Part shown: positions 27,121-35,169 of the stretch, piece after piece | How the letters are laid out: each line of letters begins with the position of its first letter | How positions within the stretch are numbered: position 1 is the first letter of the stretch | Notes under the pieces: model-generated | Seen by the model: only the letters and a program-made list of their open reading frames with translations | Databases searched by the model: none | Told to the model about the DNA's origin: nothing | Assembly: GCF_012848175.1 (NCBI RefSeq) | Contig: NZ_CP051651.1 | Location: 1,674,001 to 1,738,000, forward strand | DNA: 64,000 nt | DNA from: Xanthomonas campestris pv. badrii | Lineage (GTDB): Bacteria > Pseudomonadota > Gammaproteobacteria > Xanthomonadales > Xanthomonadaceae | Reading direction: 5' to 3' | Made by a program: the position numbers and the translations under genes

Positions 27121-29088
27121 ATGGCGAATCCGAATCCGCAACTCGAAGCCGCTCTGATGCAGTTCGCTGCACAGCCCGGCACGACGCCAGCGCTGGAAGC
27201 GCAACTGCGCGCTGCGGTCATTGCCGATGCCGACCGGCTCAACCGGCAGGCCGCCAGTGGCCAACTCAAGGGCTTTGCGTTGGAGGTGCCGGGTGGGGCG
27301 CCCAACCTGACCGGCAGTTACGACAAGGCCACGGGTGTGGTGACGATTCCGGCTGCGAGTTTCCAGCCCAGCGGTAGCGCAGCGAGCAGCGATCTGAAGG
27401 CGGTGGTCGGGCTGCAGGGCATGAGTGTCGATTTTGCGCACAAGACCTGGCAGGACGGGGCAGGTCAGACGCGCACCGTCGATCAGGACATGGTGCGCAA
27501 TCTGCAGTCCACGTTGAATGGTTCGCCGGTGTTGGCCGCGCAGATCAAGCAGGCGGTGAGCCAGGGACATGTGCAGCACATCAGCCTACTGGGCAACAGC
27601 ATGGCAGCCGGCGCCACCTACGACGGCAATACCGTGCAGCAGGACGGTACGCCCAAGGGCATCAATCTGCCACCGCTGGGATTGCAGACCAAAACGGCTG
27701 CCAATCCTCAGGGCAGATACGATGCGCAGGACATGACCTTCGTGCTGGGCCACGAGATCCAGCATGGCTTCAACGATGCGACCAAGGATCGGGCAACGCA
27801 GGCGTTCATGCAGGGCATCGGCGCGCAGGCCAGGGCGCCAGGTCCATTGCATGACTACACCGATGAATTGCGGGCTTACATCCAGTCTGGGCGCGAAGAT
27901 GAGGCCAAAGCGGAGATTGCGGGCTGGAATGCATTACTGAGCCGCGAGCATCAAAGTAATCCCAACATCACACTTGCTGGTATGGGGAGCATTCGAAATA
28001 CTCGGATATACGACTTTGTTACACCGAATACGCCATCGTCTCCGTCTTCGCCCCTTCCCGGCCTCACCTTCAACCAAGACGGCAGCCTGTCCCAGACCCC
28101 GGCCAATATCGCCGCCATGGGGCAGCATTACTTCGACCGCCCCTCGGCGTTGCATGCCCAGCCCAATCAGCGCCCGGTGCATCTGGGCGAGCACAAGCCC
28201 AACCCCACCGCCGACTACACCAACTTTTACGGTACCTGGGCGCTGGAGCAGATCGTTGCTGCCGAGGACAAGGCCACCGTGCGGTATCAGGGCGCCAAAC
28301 CGCAGATCGCCATCGACATGGCGGCGCTGGGCCTGAAGGAAGACCTGATCGAAATGGAGGGCCTGAACCTCGGTGCGAACAAGGCGCCGCGCCCGTATCT
28401 GGATACCAGCCAGACCCCGGCGGCACGCGGGCACTTCCACCACACCCAGGACGGCAGCCAAGGGCACGACCATCAGTATGTGCCGATCGCGCCGGCATCC
28501 TTGCCATCAGCCTCGGAACACGACGCGCCAGTCTCGGGCCAGACCGTGTTGCGCCACCAGGACCCGCTGGTGGAACGCTTTTACGCGGCCTTGGAGGCCG
28601 GCGACGCACAGGGCGCGCGGGCGGCGTCGATGGCCTACGCCACCCCTGAGCGCTGGCAGCAGACGCTTGCGGCGGCGGAAGAAAACGTGCTGGCGCGACA
28701 GCAGCACTTGCCCGGCCGCGACAATCCGCTGTTTGCGCAGGCCATGACCCAGCTGGAGCGGTTGGGGCCGCAGGCCGGCGGTTATCTGGACCGGGTGCAG
28801 ATGGAGCAGGTTGCCGGAGTTGTGGCGTATCAGGCCAAGTTGCACCAGCTGCCCCGCATCGATGCGCTGACGCCGGGCCAGGATGGTGGTGCGCTGCTGG
28901 CGACATCGGCCAATCCGAACGTGCCTGCGTTCGTCGACCGCGCCAGTATCGATACGACCCAGGCCGCCACGCAGCCGCTGGAGCAGAGCCTGCAGCAGCT
29001 GACTGCGGAAACGCAGCGGCAGCAGGACCAAGCGATGTTCCAGGCGCAGCAACAGATGCAGACGCAGCAGCAAGGGTTCTCCTACTGA
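27121..29088 (+). CDS. Putative T4SS antibacterial effector: zincin-like domain plus XVIPCD-like tail
   Basis: A 655-residue protein behind AGGAG. The N-terminal domain has a zinc-peptidase HExxH motif (HEIQHGFNDA, His211/Glu212/His215) and, about 50 residues later, EAKAEIAGWNAL, where a Glu could be the third metal ligand as in gluzincins. A Pro/Ser-rich linker follows near residues 300-315, then a middle domain. The last 130 or so residues fit the Xanthomonas VirD4-interacting domain: KLHQLPRIDALTPGQDG, PAFVDRASIDTTQA and a Gln-rich end (FQAQQQMQTQQQGFSY). There is no signal peptide, as expected for type IV effectors. Such proteins kill neighbouring bacteria, with a lipoprotein inhibitor encoded next to them. 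The peptidase activity and target are inferred. Its stop overlaps the next start as TGATG. Confidence 0.78.
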   Translation: MANPNPQLEAALMQFAAQPGTTPALEAQLRAAVIADADRLNRQAASGQLKGFALEVPGGAPNLTGSYDKATGVVTIPAASFQPSGSAASSDLKAVVGLQGMSVDFAHKTWQDGAGQTRTVDQDMVRNLQSTLNGSPVLAAQIKQAVSQGHVQHISLLGNSMAAGATYDGNTVQQDGTPKGINLPPLGLQTKTAANPQGRYDAQDMTFVLGHEIQHGFNDATKDRATQAFMQGIGAQARAPGPLHDYTDELRAYIQSGREDEAKAEIAGWNALLSREHQSNPNITLAGMGSIRNTRIYDFVTPNTPSSPSSPLPGLTFNQDGSLSQTPANIAAMGQHYFDRPSALHAQPNQRPVHLGEHKPNPTADYTNFYGTWALEQIVAAEDKATVRYQGAKPQIAIDMAALGLKEDLIEMEGLNLGANKAPRPYLDTSQTPAARGHFHHTQDGSQGHDHQYVPIAPASLPSASEHDAPVSGQTVLRHQDPLVERFYAALEAGDAQGARAASMAYATPERWQQTLAAAEENVLARQQHLPGRDNPLFAQAMTQLERLGPQAGGYLDRVQMEQVAGVVAYQAKLHQLPRIDALTPGQDGGALLATSANPNVPAFVDRASIDTTQAATQPLEQSLQQLTAETQRQQDQAMFQAQQQMQTQQQGFSY

Positions 29089-29618
29089 TGCAAGCGCCGG
29101 AGCCTGCTGAGATGAACGAGGAAGGACGACTGATCCTCGCGCAGATGGCGCTTGGCGCCGGGCGTCTGGACGCCTTGATTGCCGACTTGCAGGACCAGGC
29201 CAAACGCGCGCAGGTGGCGATGCAAGCCGCCAGGGAGCAGGAAGAGGCCATGTTCAGGCAGGCGATGGTGGCGCTGTTCCGCGAACAGCAGGAGCGGATG
29301 GGGGAGGCGCTGCGGCCCCGCATCGCCTGGGCCTGGAAGATCATCGCCACGCTGGTGGTGTTCTTCGCGCTGCTGCTGGCGGGATTCCTGTTGTTGCTCA
29401 GGCAGGCCAACGATCGGTTGCAGGCGGCGGACGCCCGCGCGGCACAGGCAGAGGTTCGCGCGGAGGTGCTGCAGGCATCCCGGCATGTCCAGATCACCTC
29501 GTGCGGCGGCCGGCCGTGCATCAAGCTCGACAAACAGGCGCCAACCTGGAAGAGCAAGGCTGGCGAGTACATCCTGGTGGATACCTCCGCCGGGAAACAG
29601 GTGCGTACGCGCCAGTAA
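29088..29618 (+). CDS. Membrane protein of unknown function coupled to the effector
   Basis: A 176-residue protein whose ATG overlaps the effector stop. Residues 34-72 are a Gln/Glu/Arg-rich helix with coiled-coil character (DLQDQAKRAQVAMQAAREQE). Residues 82-105 are one transmembrane helix, followed by another charged helix. The small C-terminal domain has two cysteines four residues apart around TSCGGRPCIKLD (139 and 144). I do not recognise the family. The layout resembles small accessory membrane proteins encoded behind mobilisation or effector genes. Tight coupling suggests a role in effector handling, but nothing in the sequence proves it. Confidence 0.65.
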   Translation: MQAPEPAEMNEEGRLILAQMALGAGRLDALIADLQDQAKRAQVAMQAAREQEEAMFRQAMVALFREQQERMGEALRPRIAWAWKIIATLVVFFALLLAGFLLLLRQANDRLQAADARAAQAEVRAEVLQASRHVQITSCGGRPCIKLDKQAPTWKSKAGEYILVDTSAGKQVRTRQ

Positions 29619-29862
29619 GCCAGGGTCTTCCGTGTGCTGTTGCCTCAGCGATGCAGCCAACTGCCACGCCACACGATCCTGTCCGGCGAACCGCTCCGAC
29701 GCGCTCGTTGCAGGCAGGCGCCTCGGTGCGCATTTTTGCGGTTGTTGCAAAGTCCGCCGGGTGGCAGGAATTGGCATGTGTCGCATTGTCCGTGCCGGCG
29801 GTGGTGCGAAGTCGGCATCCCAAGCCTGCCGGTGAGCCGTTGCCGGCTTGCGCCGTCTGCGC

Positions 29863-31716
29863 TCAGACCCGCGCCGCCGTCATGTGTGCCGCAAGCAGCG
29901 CGACCGGTGTGGCGAACTGCGCCTGCCAGGGCGTCTGCAACCAGGCTTCCAGCGCGGCGGCCGGCATGGGTTTGGCGATCCAGTAGCCCTGGCCTTCGTC
30001 GCAGCCCCAGGCGCGCAGCTGTGCATAGGCCTCGGCCGATTCGATGCCTTCGGCCACCACGCGCTGGCCCAGGCTGTGACCGAGCTGGATCATCGCCGGC
30101 ACCAGGGTGCGGTCGGTGCGGTTGTCCGGCAGCGAACGAATGAAGGATTGATCGATCTTCAACGAGCTGGCCGGCAGCTGCTTGAGGTAGCTGAAATTGC
30201 TGTAGCCGGTGCCGAAATCGTCGATGGCGATGTGCACGCCCAGCGCGGCCACTGCCGCGAGCTGTTCGGCCAACTGGTCGGGGTGGCGGATCATCGCGCT
30301 TTCGGTGAATTCGATCTCCAGCCGGCGTGGATCCAGCTTGTGGCGTTCCAGCCCACGCCGCAGAAGGCCCGCAAAGCCGGGGCGGTCCAGGTCCGCGGCC
30401 GACACGTTCAAGGCCAGATTGAAATCCAGGCCCTGTTGCTGCCAGCGCGCGGCCTGCGCGATGCCTTGGTCGATGACCCAGGCGGTGATGCGGTTGATCA
30501 GCGCGGTCTTCTCGGCCATCGGCACGAAGTCCGACGGCATCACCGGGCCGATCATCGGATGTTGCCAGCGCAGCAGCGCTTCCACCGCCACGCAGCGATG
30601 GTCGTGCAGGTCCACGCGCGGCTGGTAGTGCAGGCGCAGCTCGTTGGCGCTGTCCAGCGCGGCCGGCAGCGCGGCGAGCAGGCGGAAGGTGTTGCGCTGG
30701 GCTACATCGTGCTTGCGCTCGTACATGCTCCACGCCACGCCGCGCTCGCGCGAGACATCTACCGCGGTGGTGAGCGAGCGAATGGTGTCGGCCGCGCCAT
30801 AACTGGTGTGCAGCGACACTGCGCCGATCGAGGCCACCGCCGTGTGCGGGATGCCCTGGTGATCCACCGGTTCGGTAAACGCCTTGGACAGCTTGTTGCA
30901 CAGGCTGGACAGGCGCTGGTTTTCGGCCGGAGTCAGAAAGCCGAAGGTGGTCGGGTCCAGCCGGTAGAGCAGGGTGCCGGCGGGCAGGTAGGCAGTCAGG
31001 CGACGCTGCGCCAGCGCCACGTATCCATCGGCGTAGTCCCAGCCCAGGGCCTTGACCATGTCGCGGAAGTAATCGCTGCCGCAGACGTCGACGGCCACTG
31101 CGGTGGTGGCCGGTGCGCTCTCGCGCTGCGCCAGCCAGGTATCCAGGTCTTCGCCAAAGCGCGAGCGGTTGGGCAGGCCGGTGGCGCCATCGCGATAGGT
31201 GGTGCTGCGCAGGTTTTCCACCCGCAGCACGGCCAGGTCGCGCAGGCCTTCCAGTTGGGTCAGCGCCTCGGCATCCAGCCCCGCGCGCGGGCTGGTGCCG
31301 ATCACGCACAGCGTGCCGATGCGGTGCCCGTCGCGCAGCGTCAAGGGCGCGCCGGCATAGAAACGGATGAAGGGCGGGCCCAGCACCAGCGGGTTGTCGC
31401 AAAAGCGCGGATCCAGTTGCGCATCCGCCACCACCATTACCTCGTCCGAGCGGATCGCGTGCGCGCAGAACGCCTGGTCGCGTGGCGTTTCCGGGGCATC
31501 CAGCCCAATGCGTGCCTTGAACCACTGGCGGTGTTCGTCCACCAGCGATACCAGCGCGATCTCCGCACCGAGGGCGCGTGCGGCCATCGCGGCGATGGCG
31601 TCGAACACCGGATCCGGCGGCGAATCCAGCAGGCAGAGGCCACGCAGGACGGCCAGACGGGCGGATTCTTCGGACATGGCGGATGGCTGGCTGACGGGGG
31701 CGGGCACGGATGGCAT
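29863..31716 (-). CDS. GAF-(degenerate GGDEF)-EAL cyclic-di-GMP phosphodiesterase
   Basis: A 617-residue cytoplasmic protein. Residues about 20-160 form a GAF sensor domain (ALVSLVDEHRQWFKARIGLD, QAFCAHAIRSDEVMVV). The next 170 residues are a GGDEF fold that has lost its signature: the site reads RLDPTTFGFL, so no diguanylate cyclase activity is expected. The C-terminal EAL domain keeps the catalytic residues: EALLRW, LNVSAADL, EFTESAM, AIDDFGTGYSN, LKIDQSFI, VAEGIESAEA and DEGQGYWIAKPM. It should therefore hydrolyse c-di-GMP, possibly gated by the GAF ligand. A start at 31677 (MSEESARLAVL) is also possible; neither has a clear ribosome-binding site. Confidence 0.9.
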   Translation of the reverse strand: MPSVPAPVSQPSAMSEESARLAVLRGLCLLDSPPDPVFDAIAAMAARALGAEIALVSLVDEHRQWFKARIGLDAPETPRDQAFCAHAIRSDEVMVVADAQLDPRFCDNPLVLGPPFIRFYAGAPLTLRDGHRIGTLCVIGTSPRAGLDAEALTQLEGLRDLAVLRVENLRSTTYRDGATGLPNRSRFGEDLDTWLAQRESAPATTAVAVDVCGSDYFRDMVKALGWDYADGYVALAQRRLTAYLPAGTLLYRLDPTTFGFLTPAENQRLSSLCNKLSKAFTEPVDHQGIPHTAVASIGAVSLHTSYGAADTIRSLTTAVDVSRERGVAWSMYERKHDVAQRNTFRLLAALPAALDSANELRLHYQPRVDLHDHRCVAVEALLRWQHPMIGPVMPSDFVPMAEKTALINRITAWVIDQGIAQAARWQQQGLDFNLALNVSAADLDRPGFAGLLRRGLERHKLDPRRLEIEFTESAMIRHPDQLAEQLAAVAALGVHIAIDDFGTGYSNFSYLKQLPASSLKIDQSFIRSLPDNRTDRTLVPAMIQLGHSLGQRVVAEGIESAEAYAQLRAWGCDEGQGYWIAKPMPAAALEAWLQTPWQAQFATPVALLAAHMTAARV

Positions 31717-31964
31717 GTGCCGGTATCGGCCTCGGCCGTATCCACTTGATGTCGCCGCACCGGCTTATTCAGCTGCCAGCAGCGCAAATGCATGGTGCAG
31801 TGCGGGGCGGTGGCCACTGGCCGCATTGGCAGCAACCGGATCGCGCATGCGTATTTCGCGTTGCAGCACCGCGCTGCGCAACACGATGCGGCAGCCAGGC
31901 GCTGCGCTGTCAGGCTGGGCGCCGGCTCACCACACCCTGCGTGGGCGCTCGAATACACGGAAGT
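31717..31964. other. Divergent intergenic region PDE / GH5 gene, PDE side
   Basis: No gene is supported. Long open frames that pass through here on both strands are continuations of neighbouring shadows and have no coding signature. Confidence 0.45.
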
Positions 31965-31972
31965 TAACGTTA
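31965..31972. promoter_or_regulatory. TAACGTTA palindrome upstream of the GH5 gene, possible LacI-type operator
   Basis: TAACGTTA is an 8-base perfect palindrome centred on CG (wider AGTTAACGTTACCA), about 170 bases before the mannanase start. LacI-family operators of sugar genes are CG-centred palindromes of this kind. No second copy was found nearby. Confidence 0.3.
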
Positions 31973-32140
31973 CCAGCCGCCTGGCGCGGCGGTCTGCGCA
32001 CTGGGTCGGTCTCTGCGGATTTTGTCGGTTCTGTGACCTGGCCGCTGATTGCGCGGGCGTGCCATGGGCACGGTGAGCGCACGTGGGCCGGGCACGCATG
32101 CGTGCCGGAGCGCTCGCGGCACCCACCTCTGGAGCCGATC

Positions 32141-33133
32141 ATGCAGATATTCACGTCCCGGGCGCAGCGCGCCTTGTTGTTGATTGCCGGCCTGGCGCTG
32201 GCATCGGTTGCGCACGCCGGTTTGTCCGTCTCCGGCACGCAATTGCGCGAGACCAATGGCAGCACGCTGGTCTTGCGCGGCATCAACCTGCCGCATGCCT
32301 GGTTTGCCGACCGCACCGATGCGGCACTGGCGCAGATCGCCGCCACCGGTGCCAACAGCGTGCGCGTGGTGCTCAGTTCCGGCCACCGCTGGAGCCGCAC
32401 TCCGGAGGCGGAGGTGGCGCGCATCATCGCGCGCTGCAAGAGCCTGGGCCTGATCGCGGTGCTGGAAGTGCACGACACCACCGGTTACGGCGAAGACGGT
32501 GCCGCCGGGACCCTGGCTGACGCGGCCAACTACTGGACCAGCATCCGCGGCGCATTGGTGGGGCAGGAGGACTACGTCATCATCAATGTCGGCAACGAGC
32601 CGTATGGCAACCGCCTCAGTGCCAGCGAATGGGTCACCGGCCACGCGCGTGCGATCGCCACCTTGCGCAACGCCGGCCTGACCCATGCGCTGATGGTCGA
32701 CGCGCCCAACTGGGGCCAGGACTGGCAGTTCTACATGCGCGACAACGCCGCTGCGCTGCTGGCGATGGATAGCCGCCGCAATCTGGTCTTCAGCGTGCAC
32801 ATGTACGAAGTGTTCGGCAGCGATGCGCCCGTGGACAGCTATCTGCGCGCGTTCCGCAGCAACGGGCTGGCGCTGGTGGTGGGCGAGTTCGGTGCCGACC
32901 ATCGCGGCGCGCAGGTGGACGAGGCGGCGATCATGCGGCGCGCGCGCGAATACGGGGTCGGTTACATGGGCTGGTCGTGGTCGGGCAACGACAGCAGCAC
33001 CCAGTCGCTGGATATCGTATTGGACTGGGATCCGACCCGCCTGAGCAGCTGGGGGCGCACCTTGATCGACGGCACCGACGGCATCCGCGCCACCTCGCGC
33101 AGGGCCAGCATCTTCAGTGCAAGGCGTCGCTAG
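32141..33133 (+). CDS. GH5 endo-1,4-beta-mannanase (secreted)
   Basis: A 330-residue enzyme with a Sec signal peptide (about residues 1-26, ending SVAHAG). It keeps the GH5 core in the mannanase-like branch: LVLRGINLPHAWF, IAVLEVHDTTGYGEDG, acid/base Glu in IINVGNEPYGNRLS, and nucleophile Glu in LALVVGEFGADHRG, followed by GYMGWSWSGN. It would cut beta-1,4-mannan or glucomannan of the plant cell wall outside the cell. The ATG follows CTCTGGAG at nine bases. There is no carbohydrate-binding module. The mannanase assignment rests on the whole pattern; another GH5 beta-glucanase is less likely. Confidence 0.88.
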   Translation: MQIFTSRAQRALLLIAGLALASVAHAGLSVSGTQLRETNGSTLVLRGINLPHAWFADRTDAALAQIAATGANSVRVVLSSGHRWSRTPEAEVARIIARCKSLGLIAVLEVHDTTGYGEDGAAGTLADAANYWTSIRGALVGQEDYVIINVGNEPYGNRLSASEWVTGHARAIATLRNAGLTHALMVDAPNWGQDWQFYMRDNAAALLAMDSRRNLVFSVHMYEVFGSDAPVDSYLRAFRSNGLALVVGEFGADHRGAQVDEAAIMRRAREYGVGYMGWSWSGNDSSTQSLDIVLDWDPTRLSSWGRTLIDGTDGIRATSRRASIFSARRR

Positions 33134-33247
33134 GTCCAAGCGCGGCTAATCAACCGACCGCGCAGCCGTCAGGCGGGCGCGCGGTCGGTGTTCGAACCCG
33201 CATGTACCACGCGTAGGCTGCGGTTCCTGCGCACCGCACGGCTGCGA

Positions 33248-33826
33248 TCAGCGGCCGGGTTCGCGCAGGGGGCCCGGGCTGGGGCGCTTGGTCAGCTTGC
33301 GCTGCAGCGAGCGGCGGTGCATGCCGAGCAGGCGTGCGGCCGCGGACACGTTGCCGCCGGTTTCGTGTAGCGCCTGCTGGATGTGTTCCCACTGCAGGCG
33401 GCTGAGCGGGGTCATCATTTCCTGCGCGGTTTCTTCTTCATCCGGTTCGGGCACCTCGTCGTCTTCTTCGCCCAGCGCCCGCATGATGGTGGGGATGTTG
33501 GCGGGCTTGGGCAGGTAATCGTCGGCGCCGAGCTTGATGGCCTCCACGGCGGTGGCGATGCTCGCGTAGCCGGTGACCAGCAGGATGCGCATGTCGGCGC
33601 GGATCTGCCGCAGCGGCTGGATCAGGCTCAGGCCGGAATCGTGGCCGAGCTTGAGATCGATCAGGGCGAAATCCGGCAATGCACTGCGCGCGGTGGACAG
33701 CGCGCTGTCCGCATCGGTGGCGGTCAGCGTTTCCACGCCACGCCGTGCCAGGCTGCGCTGCAGCGTGCGCAGGTACAAGGTGTCGTCGTCGACCAACAGG
33801 CCGGTGCGGATCGGGGTGCTTGTCAT
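33248..33826 (-). CDS. RegA/PrrA/ActR-type response regulator
   Basis: A 192-residue two-domain regulator. The receiver has acidic residues at LLVDDDT (13-15), the phosphoacceptor Asp57 in FALIDLKLG, and the conserved Lys in YLPKPAN. An acidic linker (EEDDEVPEPDEEETAQEM) leads to a Fis-type helix-turn-helix (QALHETGGNVSAAARLLGMHR, then RRSLQRKLTKR), the RegA signature. Its start codon overlaps the stop of the sensor kinase gene as ATGA, so the two form an operon in the order kinase then regulator. RegA-type regulators control redox-responsive genes such as respiratory and nitrogen functions; the targets here are unknown. Confidence 0.9.
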   Translation of the reverse strand: MTSTPIRTGLLVDDDTLYLRTLQRSLARRGVETLTATDADSALSTARSALPDFALIDLKLGHDSGLSLIQPLRQIRADMRILLVTGYASIATAVEAIKLGADDYLPKPANIPTIMRALGEEDDEVPEPDEEETAQEMMTPLSRLQWEHIQQALHETGGNVSAAARLLGMHRRSLQRKLTKRPSPGPLREPGR

Positions 33827-35049
33827 GCCAGGGCCTCGAGTTCGGAAAGCGGCAGGCGGAACCCGACGCGGGCGCCGCTGCCTTCGGCGGGCAGCATCCA
33901 TAGCTCGCCCTGCAGGCGTTCGACGGTGGCATGCGACAAGGCCAGGCCCACGCCCATGCCGTCGTGTTTGCCGCTGTTGAACAAGGTGCCCGGCAGCATG
34001 GCTTGCGCAGTGTCGAAGCCGGGGCCGTAATCGCGTACCTCGCCGCTGAGGTGGTCCTCTTCCACGCGAAGCGTGAGGTCGATCTGCGGGCGGCCGGCGC
34101 GCTCGCCGGCATCGGCGGCATTGTTGAGCAGCACCATCAACAGGTGGCTGACGCCGGGCTGCAGCATCAGCCGCATCGGTGCGTCCTCGTTGCGGCGCAG
34201 CTCGATGGTGGGGCGCACCAGTCGCCATTGTTCCAGCACGTCCTTGACCGCCACCTCGCGGCTCAGGTGACCGTTGTCGGCCGGTGCGGCCAGCGCCAGC
34301 ACGCGCTCATGGCACTGCACCAGCAGCTCGCGCAAGGTGTCCAGATCCTCGCGCAGCTCCATTTGGTCGCACTGGTCGGCGATGTCGTCCACCAGCAGCG
34401 TCATCGTGGCCAGCGGAGTGTTGAGTTCGTGCGCCACCGAGGCTGCATGCGTGGCCAGCGCCACGATGCCCTCGTTGCGGGCGAAGCGCTCGCGCAGGGT
34501 GGAGATTTCGCGTTCGCGTTCGCGCATGGACAACGCCAGCCGCGTGGCGAAGGCCAGCACCACCACGGTGGACAGCAGGAAGTTGGCCGCCATGCCCCAC
34601 ATGTGCAGGCTCAGCGGGTCGAAGCTGCCGTACGGCAGCGGCAGGCCGAATGCGGCACTGACGACGTAGCCGGCCACGCACGACGCCGCCACCGCCATCG
34701 CCCAGCCCAGCGGCAGGGCCAGCGCGGCCAGCGCGATCAGTACCAGGAACAGCGAGCCGAACGGGTTGGCGATGCCGCCGCTCCAGCCCACCATCCAAGT
34801 CAGCACGGTCACATCGACCAGGATGTGTCCGAATTCGGTGGCCGGGCTCACCGCGCCGCGATGGGCCACGCGCAGCTGCGCATACAGGTTGAACACTGCC
34901 AGCGCGGCCACGCCGGCCCACAGCGGTTGCTGCGGCAGGTGCAGGCCCATCAGGCCGGTGGCGACCAGGATGGTGGCGGCCTGGCCGGCCGTGGCCAGCC
35001 AGCGCAGGCTGCACAGGGTCCGCAGGAAGGAGGCGTCGGAATTGTTCAT
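33823..35049 (-). CDS. RegB/PrrB/ActS-type redox sensor histidine kinase
   Basis: A 408-residue inner-membrane kinase with about six N-terminal helices. It keeps the quinone-sensing GGIANPF motif (residues 91-97) typical of RegB, the phosphoacceptor His207 in SVAHELNTPLATM, and Cys246 in LVQCHERV at the place of the redox-active Cys of RegB. The ATP-binding part shows the N box (LMVLLNNAADAGE), RDYGPGFD and GMGVGLALS. These features support sensing of the quinone pool or oxidation state. The start is the ATG at 35049; the frame is open further upstream but without membrane-protein character. It is divergent from ispG. Confidence 0.92.
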   Translation of the reverse strand: MNNSDASFLRTLCSLRWLATAGQAATILVATGLMGLHLPQQPLWAGVAALAVFNLYAQLRVAHRGAVSPATEFGHILVDVTVLTWMVGWSGGIANPFGSLFLVLIALAALALPLGWAMAVAASCVAGYVVSAAFGLPLPYGSFDPLSLHMWGMAANFLLSTVVVLAFATRLALSMREREREISTLRERFARNEGIVALATHAASVAHELNTPLATMTLLVDDIADQCDQMELREDLDTLRELLVQCHERVLALAAPADNGHLSREVAVKDVLEQWRLVRPTIELRRNEDAPMRLMLQPGVSHLLMVLLNNAADAGERAGRPQIDLTLRVEEDHLSGEVRDYGPGFDTAQAMLPGTLFNSGKHDGMGVGLALSHATVERLQGELWMLPAEGSGARVGFRLPLSELEALA

Positions 35050-35134
35050 CACCGCAATGCTATGCGCTCGGGGGCGTGGCGGCCTGCGACAAACCGTCGC
35101 ATCGGCCCGGAAGACCGCCCGCACCACGCTTCAG

Positions 35135-35163
35135 CTGTGAGCGGACGGAGGACAGGCTAAAAT
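35135..35163 (+). promoter_or_regulatory. Putative promoter of ispG
   Basis: CTGTGA (35135-35140) and TAAAAT (35158-35163) are 17 bases apart. Transcription would begin near 35170, at the ispG ATG itself, implying a leaderless or almost leaderless mRNA. A similar GCTAAAAT occurs before panD and before the toxin-antitoxin pair. Confidence 0.4.
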
Positions 35164-35169
35164 ACCGCG

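Larger units (their letters stand above)
24388..27950. repeat. Tandem duplication with a 1617-bp period
   Basis: Landmarks recur at exactly 1617 bases: the effector start codons at 25504 and 27121, the immunity starts at 24838 and 26455, and ATGCTTGATACACCC at 24751 and 26368. Homology begins at about 24388 (matching 26005) and ends at about 27948 (matching 26331). Identity by eye is near complete in the effector N-domain and at both ends of the immunity genes, but low in the middle of the immunity genes. Confidence 0.92.

Noticed and set aside
24388..29618. VirB/VirD4 secretion genes near the effector locus
   Set aside because: I looked for ATPase, coupling-protein and VirB7-10-like sequences in this region and found none; the secretion machine must lie elsewhere.
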